Of a stretch of 64,000 bases of DNA, positions 1 to 7,276 are shown in pieces (position 1 is the first letter of the stretch; the number at the start of each line of letters is the position of its first letter). The notes beneath the pieces were generated by a model. It worked only from the letters and a program-made list of their open reading frames with translations, was not told the origin of the DNA and made no database searches. Where the stretch lies: assembly GCF_900155605.1 (NCBI RefSeq), contig NZ_LT707420.1, positions 1,296,842-1,360,841 of the forward strand. The letters run 5' to 3'. The stretch comes from Actinomyces marseillensis (GTDB taxonomy: Bacteria > Actinomycetota > Actinomycetes > Actinomycetales > Actinomycetaceae). Both the position numbers and the translations under genes were made by a program.

Positions 1-130
1 TCCACAGTGCGTGAACCCCGGGATAGGCGAGTGCGACTTCAAGGGTGGAACGTGCTGCCGGGTCACGGCGTTTTGCCGTGCGGAGATCTTCTGCAAGAAG
101 TTCGATTACCTTGCGGGGAGACGAGGCCAT
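1..130 (-). CDS. cysE: Serine O-acetyltransferase CysE, N-terminus only
   Basis: This is the first 43 codons of a gene that runs off the left edge. It starts at the ATG whose first base is 130, behind a good AGGAAAG ribosome site. The visible protein ([19 protein letters not shown], then a stretch with [11 protein letters not shown] and AYPGVHALW) matches the start of bacterial serine acetyltransferases. The enzyme makes O-acetylserine from serine and acetyl-CoA, the substrate of the CysK encoded just upstream on the same strand. The two genes are 153 nt apart with a hairpin between them, so cysE may have its own promoter. The catalytic hexapeptide-repeat domain is outside the window, so the call rests on the N-terminus and the neighbour. 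Confidence 0.8.
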   Translation of the reverse strand, partial: MASSPRKVIELLAEDLRTAKRRDPAARSTLEVALAYPGVHALW

Positions 131-242
131 GGTCAGTCTTTCCTAAATCACGATCTACACGTGCTGTGCGGTTTCCAGCCTAGCGAGCAGTCTGGAGAAT
201 TGGGCTGACAAAGTCAGTAACTATGCCATCAGCGCAGAAAAT

Positions 243-274
243 CGGGTGGTGGGAGAACATGCTCCCAGCACCCG
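243..274 (-). terminator. Hairpin between cysK and cysE, probable terminator
   Basis: An inverted repeat of CGGGTG and GGGAG arms (with a 2x2 internal loop) closes a 6-nt loop directly downstream of the cysK stop. On the minus strand it is followed by a short ATTTTCT tract. It probably ends or attenuates the cysK transcript before cysE. Confidence 0.45.
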
Positions 275-283
275 TGCGTGACT

Positions 284-1216
284 TCAGTCGCGCAGATTTT
301 CAAAGAGAACGGTAGAAAGGTAACGCTCACCGGTATCCGGAAGGATCACGACAATGCGCTTTCCTTCGTTTTCGGGACGCTTTGCTACCTGAATTGCTGC
401 GGCGAGAGCGGCGCCGGAGGAAATACCGACGAGGAGTCCTTCTTCTGCTGCTGCTCGGCGAGAAGTCTCAAGCGCTAGGGGAGTCTCAATATCAATGACC
501 TCATCGACCACGCTGGGATCGTAGGTCTTCGCTACGAAGTTGGGTCCAAGCCCCTGGATTCCATGGGGAGCAGCCTGACCGCCTGTCAGAAGAGGAGACT
601 CAGCGGGCTGAACAGCAATCACCTTCACTCCCGGCTTAAGTTCCTTGAGCACCGAACCCACGCCAGAAACAGTGCCGCCTGTGCCGACACCGGCAATAAA
701 AATGTCGACGTTCTCGTCAGTATCGCGAAGGATTTCTTCCGCTGTCGTGCGACGGTGAACAGCGGGATTGGCGGGGTTAGTGAATTGCGATGCGATGATC
801 GAACCGGGACGAGAGTCTCGGATCCGTTCGGCTTCCTCAACGGCCGCATTCACACCGCCCTTGGGGTCGGTCAGGACCAGTTCAGCTCCGAAAGCACGAA
901 TAAGGATGCGACGCTCAACGCTCATCGAGGACGGCATGACGATGACAACCTTGTAACCACGCGCCGCACCGACCATCGAGAGTGCAACACCCGTATTACC
1001 GGAAGTCGCCTCGATAATGGTGCCTCCGGGCTTAAGTTCCCCGGATGCCTCTGCAGCATCAACGATGGAACGAGCAATACGATCCTTGACGGAAGAAGCT
1101 GGGTTGAAAGCCTCGACTTTTGCGACGATTTCCGCGCCACCCACATTCAGGCGGTTAATTCGAACCAGGGGAGTGCCACCGATGAGATCGGTGACATCTG
1201 TTGCGATGTTGGTCAT
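284..1216 (-). CDS. cysK: Cysteine synthase A (O-acetylserine sulfhydrylase)
   Basis: Makes L-cysteine from O-acetylserine and sulfide using PLP, in the cytoplasm. The 310-aa protein has the family signature around the PLP lysine (NPASSVKDR, Lys about residue 44), the substrate loop TSGNTG (about residues 71-76) and the phosphate-binding glycine loop GTGGTVSGVG. The chosen ATG (first base 1216) has an AGGAGA site 4 nt upstream; an in-frame ATG 33 bases earlier lacks one. Length is normal for CysK/CysM. Pairing with cysE downstream fits the last two steps of cysteine synthesis. No leader ORF or cysteine-responsive element was seen in front of it; the yigZ gene ends 60 nt upstream. Confidence 0.93.
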   Translation of the reverse strand: MTNIATDVTDLIGGTPLVRINRLNVGGAEIVAKVEAFNPASSVKDRIARSIVDAAEASGELKPGGTIIEATSGNTGVALSMVGAARGYKVVIVMPSSMSVERRILIRAFGAELVLTDPKGGVNAAVEEAERIRDSRPGSIIASQFTNPANPAVHRRTTAEEILRDTDENVDIFIAGVGTGGTVSGVGSVLKELKPGVKVIAVQPAESPLLTGGQAAPHGIQGLGPNFVAKTYDPSVVDEVIDIETPLALETSRRAAAEEGLLVGISSGAALAAAIQVAKRPENEGKRIVVILPDTGERYLSTVLFENLRD

Positions 1217-1276
1217 GATGTCTCCTAGATGTCGCTTCGTGCCATGCACGTAACTGCAACTCTATGGGGAGCCAGA

Positions 1277-1918
1277 TTATTCCGCGATTTCTATGTAACG
1301 TTGTCCCAATTCACGGAAGACGTACTTTCCTGAACTGAGATTGGCCAGGAGTGCAATGGCGGATTCAAGCTGCTCGGGAGTCATTGCTAAGCGGATCAAA
1401 ACACTCTGGCCCCATTCGGTAGACAGTACCTGCGCTCCCACGCGACGCAGTTCGGCCTCGATCCGTCCCGCGTCGATGGGATCAAGCTCCGTTTCAACAA
1501 CCGTAAGTGCTTCCAAGCGGGCAAAGGAAGCCAGCGCGAGGGCCTCACTGGTCGCGCTTGAGTAGGCCCGAACGAGGCCACCTGCGCCCAAGAGAATTCC
1601 TCCGAAATAGCGCGTCACGACGACCGTCACATTCCACAGCTCATTTCTCTTGAGAACATCGAGCATTGGAGTGCCAGCGGTTCCTGAGGGCTCTCCATCG
1701 TCAGAAGAGTGCTGGGATGGCGATTGTCCCTCTTCCGCAATCATCCACGCGGAACAATTGTGACGTGCCTGGGGATGTTGTTCTTTGACGGAATTGATGA
1801 AGGTGCGTGCTTCCTCGGGCGAATCTGTTCGCGCGATCGCAGCAATGAAACGCGATCGTTTGATCTCGATCTCGTGACTCAGAGATGTTCCTGAGCGAAG
1901 GACGCGAAGTGATGACAT
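1277..1918 (-). CDS. YigZ/IMPACT family protein
   Basis: A 213-aa protein of the UPF0029/IMPACT family. It shows the conserved core NCSAWMI, DDGEPSGTAGTPML and TRYFGGILLGAGGLVRAY (about residues 50-120), followed by the C-terminal DUF1949-like alpha/beta domain. Bacterial members have no firmly established reaction; eukaryotic IMPACT acts on Gcn1-dependent translational control. The start at 1918 is chosen because homologues begin just before the SFxR-type N-terminal segment; the longer frame to 2065 has no family similarity. It lies upstream of cysK in the same direction and diverges from rpmF. Confidence 0.85.
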   Translation of the reverse strand: MSSLRVLRSGTSLSHEIEIKRSRFIAAIARTDSPEEARTFINSVKEQHPQARHNCSAWMIAEEGQSPSQHSSDDGEPSGTAGTPMLDVLKRNELWNVTVVVTRYFGGILLGAGGLVRAYSSATSEALALASFARLEALTVVETELDPIDAGRIEAELRRVGAQVLSTEWGQSVLIRLAMTPEQLESAIALLANLSSGKYVFRELGQRYIEIAE

Positions 1919-2058
1919 GGTGGTCTCATTGTCGCATGGTGGGGAGTCTGGCTCGAATGAGACGAGCTTCGCACGAATAATTCCTTTGGAATATGCGTAC
2001 TTTTGGCCCATCGTGCTACAGTGGTCAGGTTGTCGAAAGTCGTATTCGTATGACTGTG

Positions 2059-2077
2059 CACCCAAAGGGGTGTTTTT
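2059..2077 (+). promoter_or_regulatory. Short hairpin with T-run in the rpmF leader
   Basis: CACCC, a 4-nt loop, GGGTG and then five T residues lie 44 nt before the rpmF start. The shape is that of a weak intrinsic terminator or attenuator in the 5' leader. A role in L32 autoregulation is inference only. Confidence 0.35.
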
Positions 2078-2120
2078 CGGCGCGGTAAAACGTCAGAACT
2101 AGAAGAGGAGCGGTAGGGTC

Positions 2121-2291
2121 ATGGCAGTTCCCAAGCGCAAGATGTCCCGAGCAAACACCCGCACTCGCCGGTCCGCATGGAAGGCCGATCTCACTGAGCT
2201 GAACACCATCAAGGTGGGCGGCCGTGAGGTGCGTGTTCCCCGTCGTCTGGCGAAGGCGTACAAGAACGGCCTGCTGGACGTCGAGGACTGA
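2121..2291 (+). CDS. rpmF: 50S ribosomal protein L32
   Basis: A 56-aa basic ribosomal protein starting [17 protein letters not shown] and ending [14 protein letters not shown]. This is the short actinobacterial L32 form without the four zinc-binding cysteines of the classical zinc-ribbon type. It starts at an ATG behind an AGGAG motif about 11 nt upstream and is followed by a strong terminator, so it is probably transcribed alone. The structural position in the ribosome (near the peptide exit tunnel on domain VI side of 23S rRNA) is from knowledge of the family. Confidence 0.93.
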   Translation: MAVPKRKMSRANTRTRRSAWKADLTELNTIKVGGREVRVPRRLAKAYKNGLLDVED

Positions 2292-2311
2292 TTCCTCCGT
2301 TCGCAAGTTTT

Positions 2312-2345
2312 GTGGGGCCTGGTACCGGTCGGTACCAGGCCCCAC
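2312..2345 (+). terminator. rpmF terminator
   Basis: Perfect 15-bp stem (GTGGGGCCTGGTACC and its complement) with a 4-nt loop, 20 nt after the rpmF stop codon. The 3' tail is only moderately T-rich (ACTGTTGTTT). Confidence 0.8.
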
Positions 2346-2381
2346 ACTGTTGTTTCAGGTTCAGCGTTCTACGATTGACGC

Positions 2382-3098
2382 ATGTGGAACGAACTTATCC
2401 TTGACGCACACTCGATCTACCAACTCTTCATCGGTATCGTGATCATTTCAGCTCACCTGACTCTGACAAAGAAACAGAGTCTCACCCAATTCACTTCCAT
2501 TGACTTCATCGGAAACTTTGTTCTGGGTGGAATCATCGGCGGCATTATCTATAACCATACGGTTTCTACTTTCTCTTACGTTGTGCTGCTGCTTGCAACT
2601 GTTGGGATGATTTCACTCTTTAACTTCATTGCTTCACGCTTTATGCCCGCGCGGCAAATCTTCAAGGGCAAAGCGGTGACCATCATCAATCACGGCCATT
2701 TCGTCATTGATTCTCTCGATGATGAAAGGAGTAATTTTGACATCATTAATTTCACCGAAGAGCTTCGCTCGCGCGGGATCTTTTCAGTTGAAGATATTGA
2801 GTTTGCACAGTATGGATCCAATGGCTCTTTGACCGTTGTCAAGAAGGGCGATGGAAGCTTGAGCTACGTCTTAGTCTCGAAGGGACAGGTTGTTCAGGAT
2901 CAACTTGAAGCCTCTGGCCAGAGCAAGGAGTGGCTTACTAAGGAACTCGAACAACAGGGAATTAAGCTCGAAGACATATTCTTTGCTGAGCTCGAGGGGC
3001 GCGAGAAACTTTATGTCGTGATGAATGATATGACGGCTCGTTCTTTTACATTCAGCCTTGAGAACTCGCAGGAGAATGCGGAGCAAAAAATGGATTAG
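2382..3098 (+). CDS. DUF421/YetF-like membrane protein
   Basis: A 238-aa protein with three hydrophobic segments in the first 90 residues (around FIGIVIISAHLTL, FIGNFVLGGIIGGII and YVVLLLATVGMISLF) followed by a soluble alpha/beta domain, the layout of the YetF/DUF421 family. Function of the family is not well established; Bacillus members are linked to spore germination or envelope stability. The gene looks leaderless: a TACGAT -10 box ends 6 nt before the ATG and there is no ribosome site. It is flanked by terminators on both sides and is probably monocistronic. Confidence 0.75.
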   Translation: MWNELILDAHSIYQLFIGIVIISAHLTLTKKQSLTQFTSIDFIGNFVLGGIIGGIIYNHTVSTFSYVVLLLATVGMISLFNFIASRFMPARQIFKGKAVTIINHGHFVIDSLDDERSNFDIINFTEELRSRGIFSVEDIEFAQYGSNGSLTVVKKGDGSLSYVLVSKGQVVQDQLEASGQSKEWLTKELEQQGIKLEDIFFAELEGREKLYVVMNDMTARSFTFSLENSQENAEQKMD

Positions 3099-3149
3099 GC
3101 GACTTTGTTAAGTCAGCTTTTCGCTCTCCTTTGAACAAGGAAAGTTAAA

Positions 3150-3183
3150 GTGGTGGGGCGGCCATTTTGCGCCGCCCCACCAC
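3150..3183 (+). terminator. Terminator between convergent yetF-like gene and lutC
   Basis: 13-bp perfect stem (GTGGTGGGGCGGC) with an 8-nt loop, followed by TTAATAA. It sits between two convergent genes; the minus-strand side reads CTTTAACT after the stem, so it may serve both directions. Confidence 0.75.
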
Positions 3184-3208
3184 TTAATAACGTGTCAGGT
3201 TGAAGTGC

Positions 3209-3874
3209 TCAGTGAGCGATGATGACCCGCAAGAAGCGGGGACCGTGGACGCCGTTGACTCGAACCAACTCGATATCCGAGGTCGCCGAACCGCCGGCGA
3301 TCCAGGTCGTCGGGCGAGTCGGATTCTGACCCAAGATATCAACCGCCTGAGGAACAGTCGGGACGATCGCGGAGCGCTCCAAAATCACCACATGGGTGTC
3401 GGGAACCAGGGAAATCGCGCGGCGGCCCTGATCGGGTTCACCGTCAAGAACAATCGTTCCTGAAATCGAGATACCAACACGCGAGCGAGTGACCACCGCG
3501 TCGATTTCATCAAGTTCCAGCGTCGGAATAGCCTCCTCGCGCGAGTCCTCGCGAACCGTGCGCTTGTCGCGTCCGGCTGCCTTCTTGAACTGATCATCGA
3601 GGCCGGTGGGAACAACCACGGAAGAAGCCTTCGCCTCGGAAAGGAACTTTGCGATAGCGTCGGCAATGGCCTCGTCATCGCGAGCCTCAACCACCTGTGC
3701 CGAGTAGTCTTCGAGTTTTTCGATCATATCGGCGATGACTTCATCTGAGCCGGGAGCAAACTGCCCTTCTCGGATGTAGTTACGAGGGATCTCGCGGACG
3801 GGGCGTCCTTCCTGCGAGCGCTCGATGGCCTCGCGCGCACGCGCAAGGATTGCGGTCTTTGCATCCATAACCAT
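3209..3874 (-). CDS. lutC: Lactate utilization protein C (LUD domain)
   Basis: Third subunit of the LutABC L-lactate oxidation complex, which converts lactate to pyruvate without FMN-dependent LldD. The 221-aa product has the LUD (LutC/YkgG) fold: a VVVPTGLDDQF segment, the SGTIVLDGE strand and a C-terminal WIAGGSATSDIELVRVNGVHGP motif. The ATG at 3874 is chosen because an AGGAGG site lies 6 nt upstream; two further in-frame ATGs lie close by. The lutB stop overlaps this region with 1 nt between stop and start, indicating translational coupling. Confidence 0.92.
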   Translation of the reverse strand: MVMDAKTAILARAREAIERSQEGRPVREIPRNYIREGQFAPGSDEVIADMIEKLEDYSAQVVEARDDEAIADAIAKFLSEAKASSVVVPTGLDDQFKKAAGRDKRTVREDSREEAIPTLELDEIDAVVTRSRVGISISGTIVLDGEPDQGRRAISLVPDTHVVILERSAIVPTVPQAVDILGQNPTRPTTWIAGGSATSDIELVRVNGVHGPRFLRVIIAH

Positions 3875-3875
3875 C

Positions 3876-5501
3876 TCAGGCCTCCTCATCGTTCGTGTGA
3901 GTAGTCATTCCGTGCTCACTGGCCAAAGGAATGCCACGTGCCGGTGCATCTGTACGCGGGGCGGAGGCATCTGATTCGGGGTGAGTGCGCCGCCACCACT
4001 GGCGGAAGGTTTCCTTCGGAGCAACCGGAAGATCACGAGCTCCCGTCCACAGCGAGGCAGGGAAGGGGAGAGCGCCGATCTTGCCCTTCTTCTTACCAAT
4101 AAGGCGGGTTGCCTTCACGCCGGCCGTTGCCAGCTCCCACGCCTTTGAATTGGACATGACAGGAGTTGAAGCACCCATCGCCAAATCCCAGATATCAGGC
4201 ACGATGCTGTGCTTGATGTCCACCGTACGGGCACGCATATGGAGGAGGATGTTCGGAATCTTGATCTTGACCGGGCAAACCTCGCCGCATGCGCCACACA
4301 GGGAAGAAGCGAAGGGAAGAGTGTGAACCGGGTCCTTCTCGTCCAAACCCTGGGTGAGCTGCGGGGTGAGGATAGCGCCGATGGGGCCGGGGTAAACCGA
4401 ACCATAGGCGTGACCTGAGGTGTGCTGGTAGACCGGGCAGATGTTCATGCAGGAACCGCAACGGATACACGCAAGAGCCTCGCGACCAATCGGGTCTGCC
4501 AAAGTCTTTGTACGGCCGTTATCCATCAAAATGATGTGGAATTCCTGGGGGCCATCGCCTGGGGTGACGCCGGTCCACATCGAGGTGTAGGGGTTCATGC
4601 GCTCGCCGGTTGCCGAGCGGGGGAGCAACTGAGCGAAGACCTCCACGTCCTGGTAGCGCGGAACCAACTTCTCAATACCCATAAGGGTGATGAGGGTATC
4701 TGGAAGAGTCAGGCACATACGGCCGTTACCTTCGGATTCGAAGATCGAGACGGTACCGGTTTCTGCGATGCCCATGTTTGTTCCCGAAACGGCAACCTTT
4801 GCGTGAAGGAACTTCTTGCGTAGGTGCGCGCGGGCAGCGGCCGTGAGTTCTTGCGGATCGTCGGAAAGATCGCGAGGAGCGTCTTCCATGCGGTCGAGGA
4901 AGATGCCACGGACCTCAGAACGGTTGCGGTGAATTGCAGGGACAACGATGTGGCTGGGCATGTCGTCAGCGAGCTGAACAATCATTTCCGCAAGGTCGGT
5001 TTCACGCGCGGAGATGCCTTCGTCCTTGAGGAACTCGTTGAGGTTCGTTTCCTGGGTCGCCATCGACTTGATCTTGACGACTTCATCGACTCCCTTGGAC
5101 TTGATGATGTCGGCGATGATGCGGTTCGCCTCGTGCTTGTCGCGAGCCCAGTGAACAATGCCGCCGCGTGCGGTGACGTTGCGTTCGAACTCTTCGAGAA
5201 GCTCGGGAAGGCGGGATTCGACCTCAAACTTGATGGCTTCAGCAGCGTCACGCAGATCTTCCCAGTCGGGCATTTCGGCAACGCGTTGGCCGCGCTTGGT
5301 GCGAATCGTCCGGGTTGCATGGCCAAGGTTGCGGCGCATCTGCGTATTGGCAAGGGTGCGGTGTGCGCCTTCGGGGAAAGTTGGTCCCCAACGGAGAGTG
5401 TCCTCGGGGATAGTGACGGTCGTCCGCCATCCTCCGGTGTGAACCGTGGCGTCGGAATCGTTACTGACGACTCCTGGCATACCAATAAAGGTTTCAGACA
5501 T
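3876..5501 (-). CDS. lutB: Lactate utilization iron-sulfur protein B
   Basis: A 541-aa iron-sulfur subunit of the lactate oxidation complex. The N-terminal two thirds is an LUD domain (residues about 90-330, with the AVSGTNMGIAETGTV motif). The C-terminal part carries two 4Fe-4S ligand sets, CIRCGSCMNICPVY (about residue 365) and CGACGEVCPVKI (about 415). It lies between lutA and lutC: its start is 1 nt from the lutA stop and its own stop is 1 nt from the lutC start. The N-terminus is about 50 residues longer than in Bacillus LutB, a trait common in actinobacteria. Confidence 0.94.
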   Translation of the reverse strand: MSETFIGMPGVVSNDSDATVHTGGWRTTVTIPEDTLRWGPTFPEGAHRTLANTQMRRNLGHATRTIRTKRGQRVAEMPDWEDLRDAAEAIKFEVESRLPELLEEFERNVTARGGIVHWARDKHEANRIIADIIKSKGVDEVVKIKSMATQETNLNEFLKDEGISARETDLAEMIVQLADDMPSHIVVPAIHRNRSEVRGIFLDRMEDAPRDLSDDPQELTAAARAHLRKKFLHAKVAVSGTNMGIAETGTVSIFESEGNGRMCLTLPDTLITLMGIEKLVPRYQDVEVFAQLLPRSATGERMNPYTSMWTGVTPGDGPQEFHIILMDNGRTKTLADPIGREALACIRCGSCMNICPVYQHTSGHAYGSVYPGPIGAILTPQLTQGLDEKDPVHTLPFASSLCGACGEVCPVKIKIPNILLHMRARTVDIKHSIVPDIWDLAMGASTPVMSNSKAWELATAGVKATRLIGKKKGKIGALPFPASLWTGARDLPVAPKETFRQWWRRTHPESDASAPRTDAPARGIPLASEHGMTTHTNDEEA

Positions 5502-5502
5502 A

Positions 5503-6300
5503 TCAGATCACCTGAGCGCTTTCCGGTGCGAATGAAATGTTGCCAAGGAAGGGCTGGTCCTTGGTTGATGCAAGGATTTCAGCAAGGTGCATCGGGCGGA
5601 TGCCCGAATTCAGACGAGACAAGCCGCCGCCAACATGCATGAGGCAGGAGTAGTCACCCATGACCAGAACCTCTGCGCGGGTAGACATCACGTTTGCGAC
5701 CTTGTCGGCAAGCATTGCTGTCGAGGTCTCTGAGTTCTTCATCGAGAAGGTTCCGCCGAAACCGCAGCAAACTTCGGCGTCGGGCAGATCAATGAGCGTC
5801 AGTCCTTCGACGGCGCGCAAGAGCCGGTAGGGGCGGTCACCCACGTGAGCAATGCGCATTGAGTGGCAGGTCGGGTGGTAAGTGACGGTGTGAGGGAAGT
5901 ATGCGCCAACATTTTCCAGCCCCAGGACATCAGTGATGAGCTCGGTGAGATCGTAAGTGTGCTTGGCGATTTCCTGGGAGCGCTTCGCAAGTTGAGCATC
6001 GCCAACGTGTTCGGCAATGAGCTTTTGCTCGTGGCGAGCAGCACCTGTGCAAGAGCCAGAGGGAACCACAATTGCGTCCCACTCTCCGTCGAGAACTGGT
6101 TCAAATGCCTTGACGTGGTTGCGCGTGATCTTAGCGGCGTCTTCAAAGTAACCGGTGTTTGCGTGCATCTGACCGCAGCAGACCTGGCCTTCGGGGAAGA
6201 CGACTTCATGGCCGAGGCGTTCGAGCAGTGACACTGTCGCCTGGGCTGCCTGGGGGAACATGACGTCTGCCAGGCAAGTTGAGAAGAGAGCGATACGCAC
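5503..6300 (-). CDS. lutA: Lactate utilization protein A (CCG domains)
   Basis: First gene of the lutABC operon; 265 aa. It has the two cysteine-rich CCG domains that bind an iron-sulfur or heterodisulfide-like centre: EGQVCCGQMHANTG (about residue 37) and DAEVCCGFGGTFSMKN (about 175). The start is a GTG at 6300 with an AAAGGA site 8 nt upstream; the protein begins MRIALFSTCLADVMFP, as in Bacillus LutA. Together LutA, B and C oxidise L-lactate imported by the permease encoded about 1 kb away on the same strand. A promoter must lie in the 250 nt upstream, but no convincing operator was identified. Confidence 0.94.
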   Translation of the reverse strand: MRIALFSTCLADVMFPQAAQATVSLLERLGHEVVFPEGQVCCGQMHANTGYFEDAAKITRNHVKAFEPVLDGEWDAIVVPSGSCTGAARHEQKLIAEHVGDAQLAKRSQEIAKHTYDLTELITDVLGLENVGAYFPHTVTYHPTCHSMRIAHVGDRPYRLLRAVEGLTLIDLPDAEVCCGFGGTFSMKNSETSTAMLADKVANVMSTRAEVLVMGDYSCLMHVGGGLSRLNSGIRPMHLAEILASTKDQPFLGNISFAPESAQVI

Positions 6301-6549
6301 TGGGAGATCCTTTCTCGTAGGTGCTATTTCTCAAAGTATGGCTGGGGCTGAGGTCCCAATGGGGGATAACGTGTGAGACCTTTGCTTAGCAGTGGCCAGA
6401 ATTGTTGATGTCATGCGGAAAAGTCGCAGAATTAGATCGCTGAAATGACGGCTTCTCTTGAGCTATTTGTCGCGCCAAAAATGCGACTTAAGACAGAGTA
6501 TCCTTTCCTTTTTCAGTTTTACGACGCTGTGGTACGTGACAAACAAAAA
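6301..6549. other. Intergenic region with the lutA promoter
   Basis: No gene is supported here. On the minus strand it must contain the lutABC promoter. An 8-bp inverted pair, AAGTCGCA at 6421-6428 and TGCGACTT at 6482-6489, is far apart and of unclear meaning. A short open frame running through this region and the adjacent terminator is not protein-like. Confidence 0.4.
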
Positions 6550-6577
6550 CCCGGCCTCGTGGGTTCACGAGGCCGGG
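6550..6577 (-). terminator. Terminator of the lldP-lipoprotein unit
   Basis: 12-bp perfect stem (CCCGGCCTCGTG) with a 4-nt loop. On the minus strand it is followed by TTTTTGTTT, a good intrinsic terminator downstream of the lipoprotein gene at 6661-7215. Confidence 0.85.
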
Positions 6578-6660
6578 TAGTAGTTCCCGTATCTGCGAAA
6601 GGAAGTCTGTTGGGCTTCTCTTTACTTCGCGAGGGTGCTCAGCTGGGGAAACGTGTTGTC

Positions 6661-7215
6661 TTAGCCCCTGATTCCTTCGCCAGTGACGATGATGAGGTTA
6701 CAGTCTGAGGAAGCCGCGAAGCTTGTGATATCGAATGAGCCCCAGTTCGAGTGAGTGTTGTTCTTATCAGTTTGGAGCACAGTATTCGCATGATCGGAGG
6801 GAACAACGAAAAAGTGGCAGTTTTGGGGGACGTACTCGTAGAGGCCTGGATAGATACCGGGAAGAAGTGCGTTATTCCCGCCGCTTCCATTGGCAAGCAT
6901 CTGGATTGTCTCAGGAGGAACACTTGCGACGCCTGTCACCCATAAGTGATGGTCGGGTGAGGGTAAGAGCCACCCCTCTGGAAAGTTGGCTGCCACGACG
7001 TGTCCTTGCGTTGCACGAAGCCCGGGCATCCGTTCGTTGAAGGAATCGGTGCGCTCTTGGATCTTGAGCTCGCCATCAGTTTCGTAGGTGAACTCGGCGA
7101 AGCGTGGGTCTTGGGGTAAACGCGATTGCGTGGCGTTTGAACCGAAGGGAATGCATCCCGTCAGAAGCGTGATGATGACACTGAGAACTGCCAAGGATCG
7201 CAATGGCTTCGCCAT
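6661..7215 (-). CDS. Uncharacterised lipoprotein
   Basis: A 184-aa secreted lipoprotein of unknown function. It has a short basic N-terminus, a hydrophobic stretch and a lipobox LLTGC (Cys about residue 20). The mature part has no family I recognise; visible features are a PSPDHHLWVTGVASVP segment, a GSGGNNALLPGIYPGLYEYVP segment and two late cysteines (QNCHFF and SDCNLI) that could form a disulfide. The ATG at 7215 is chosen because a GAGGAG site is 9 nt upstream; a second ATG directly abuts that site. It follows the lactate permease gene on the same strand with a hairpin between, so it may be read from the same promoter. Confidence 0.7.
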   Translation of the reverse strand: MAKPLRSLAVLSVIITLLTGCIPFGSNATQSRLPQDPRFAEFTYETDGELKIQERTDSFNERMPGLRATQGHVVAANFPEGWLLPSPDHHLWVTGVASVPPETIQMLANGSGGNNALLPGIYPGLYEYVPQNCHFFVVPSDHANTVLQTDKNNTHSNWGSFDITSFAASSDCNLIIVTGEGIRG

Positions 7216-7240
7216 AGCACACATCTCCTCAAGTAGACCT

Positions 7241-7270
7241 TGGGCTCGCAGCCAGAAGACTGCGAGCCCA
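7241..7270 (-). terminator. Hairpin between lldP and the lipoprotein gene
   Basis: 10-bp perfect stem (TGGGCTCGCA) with a 10-nt loop, 6 nt after the lldP stop. There is no strong T-run on the minus strand, so it may be a partial terminator or an mRNA-stabilising hairpin that lowers expression of the downstream gene. Confidence 0.5.
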
Positions 7271-7276
7271 ACGATC

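Noticed and set aside
563-1228. 221-codon frame antisense to cysK
   Set aside because: Shadow of a confident cysK; no ribosome site or recognisable protein.
4824-5642. 272-codon frame antisense to lutB/lutA
   Set aside because: Spans the junction of two strong lut genes on the other strand and has no similarity to any family I know.
6421-6489. AAGTCGCA/TGCGACTT inverted pair in the lutA promoter region
   Set aside because: Arms are more than 50 bp apart and lack the symmetry of a typical GntR-type lactate operator; not enough to call a site.
6445-6708. 87-codon ORF between lutA and the lipoprotein gene
   Set aside because: It runs through a strong minus-strand terminator and into the lipoprotein gene; the product looks random.
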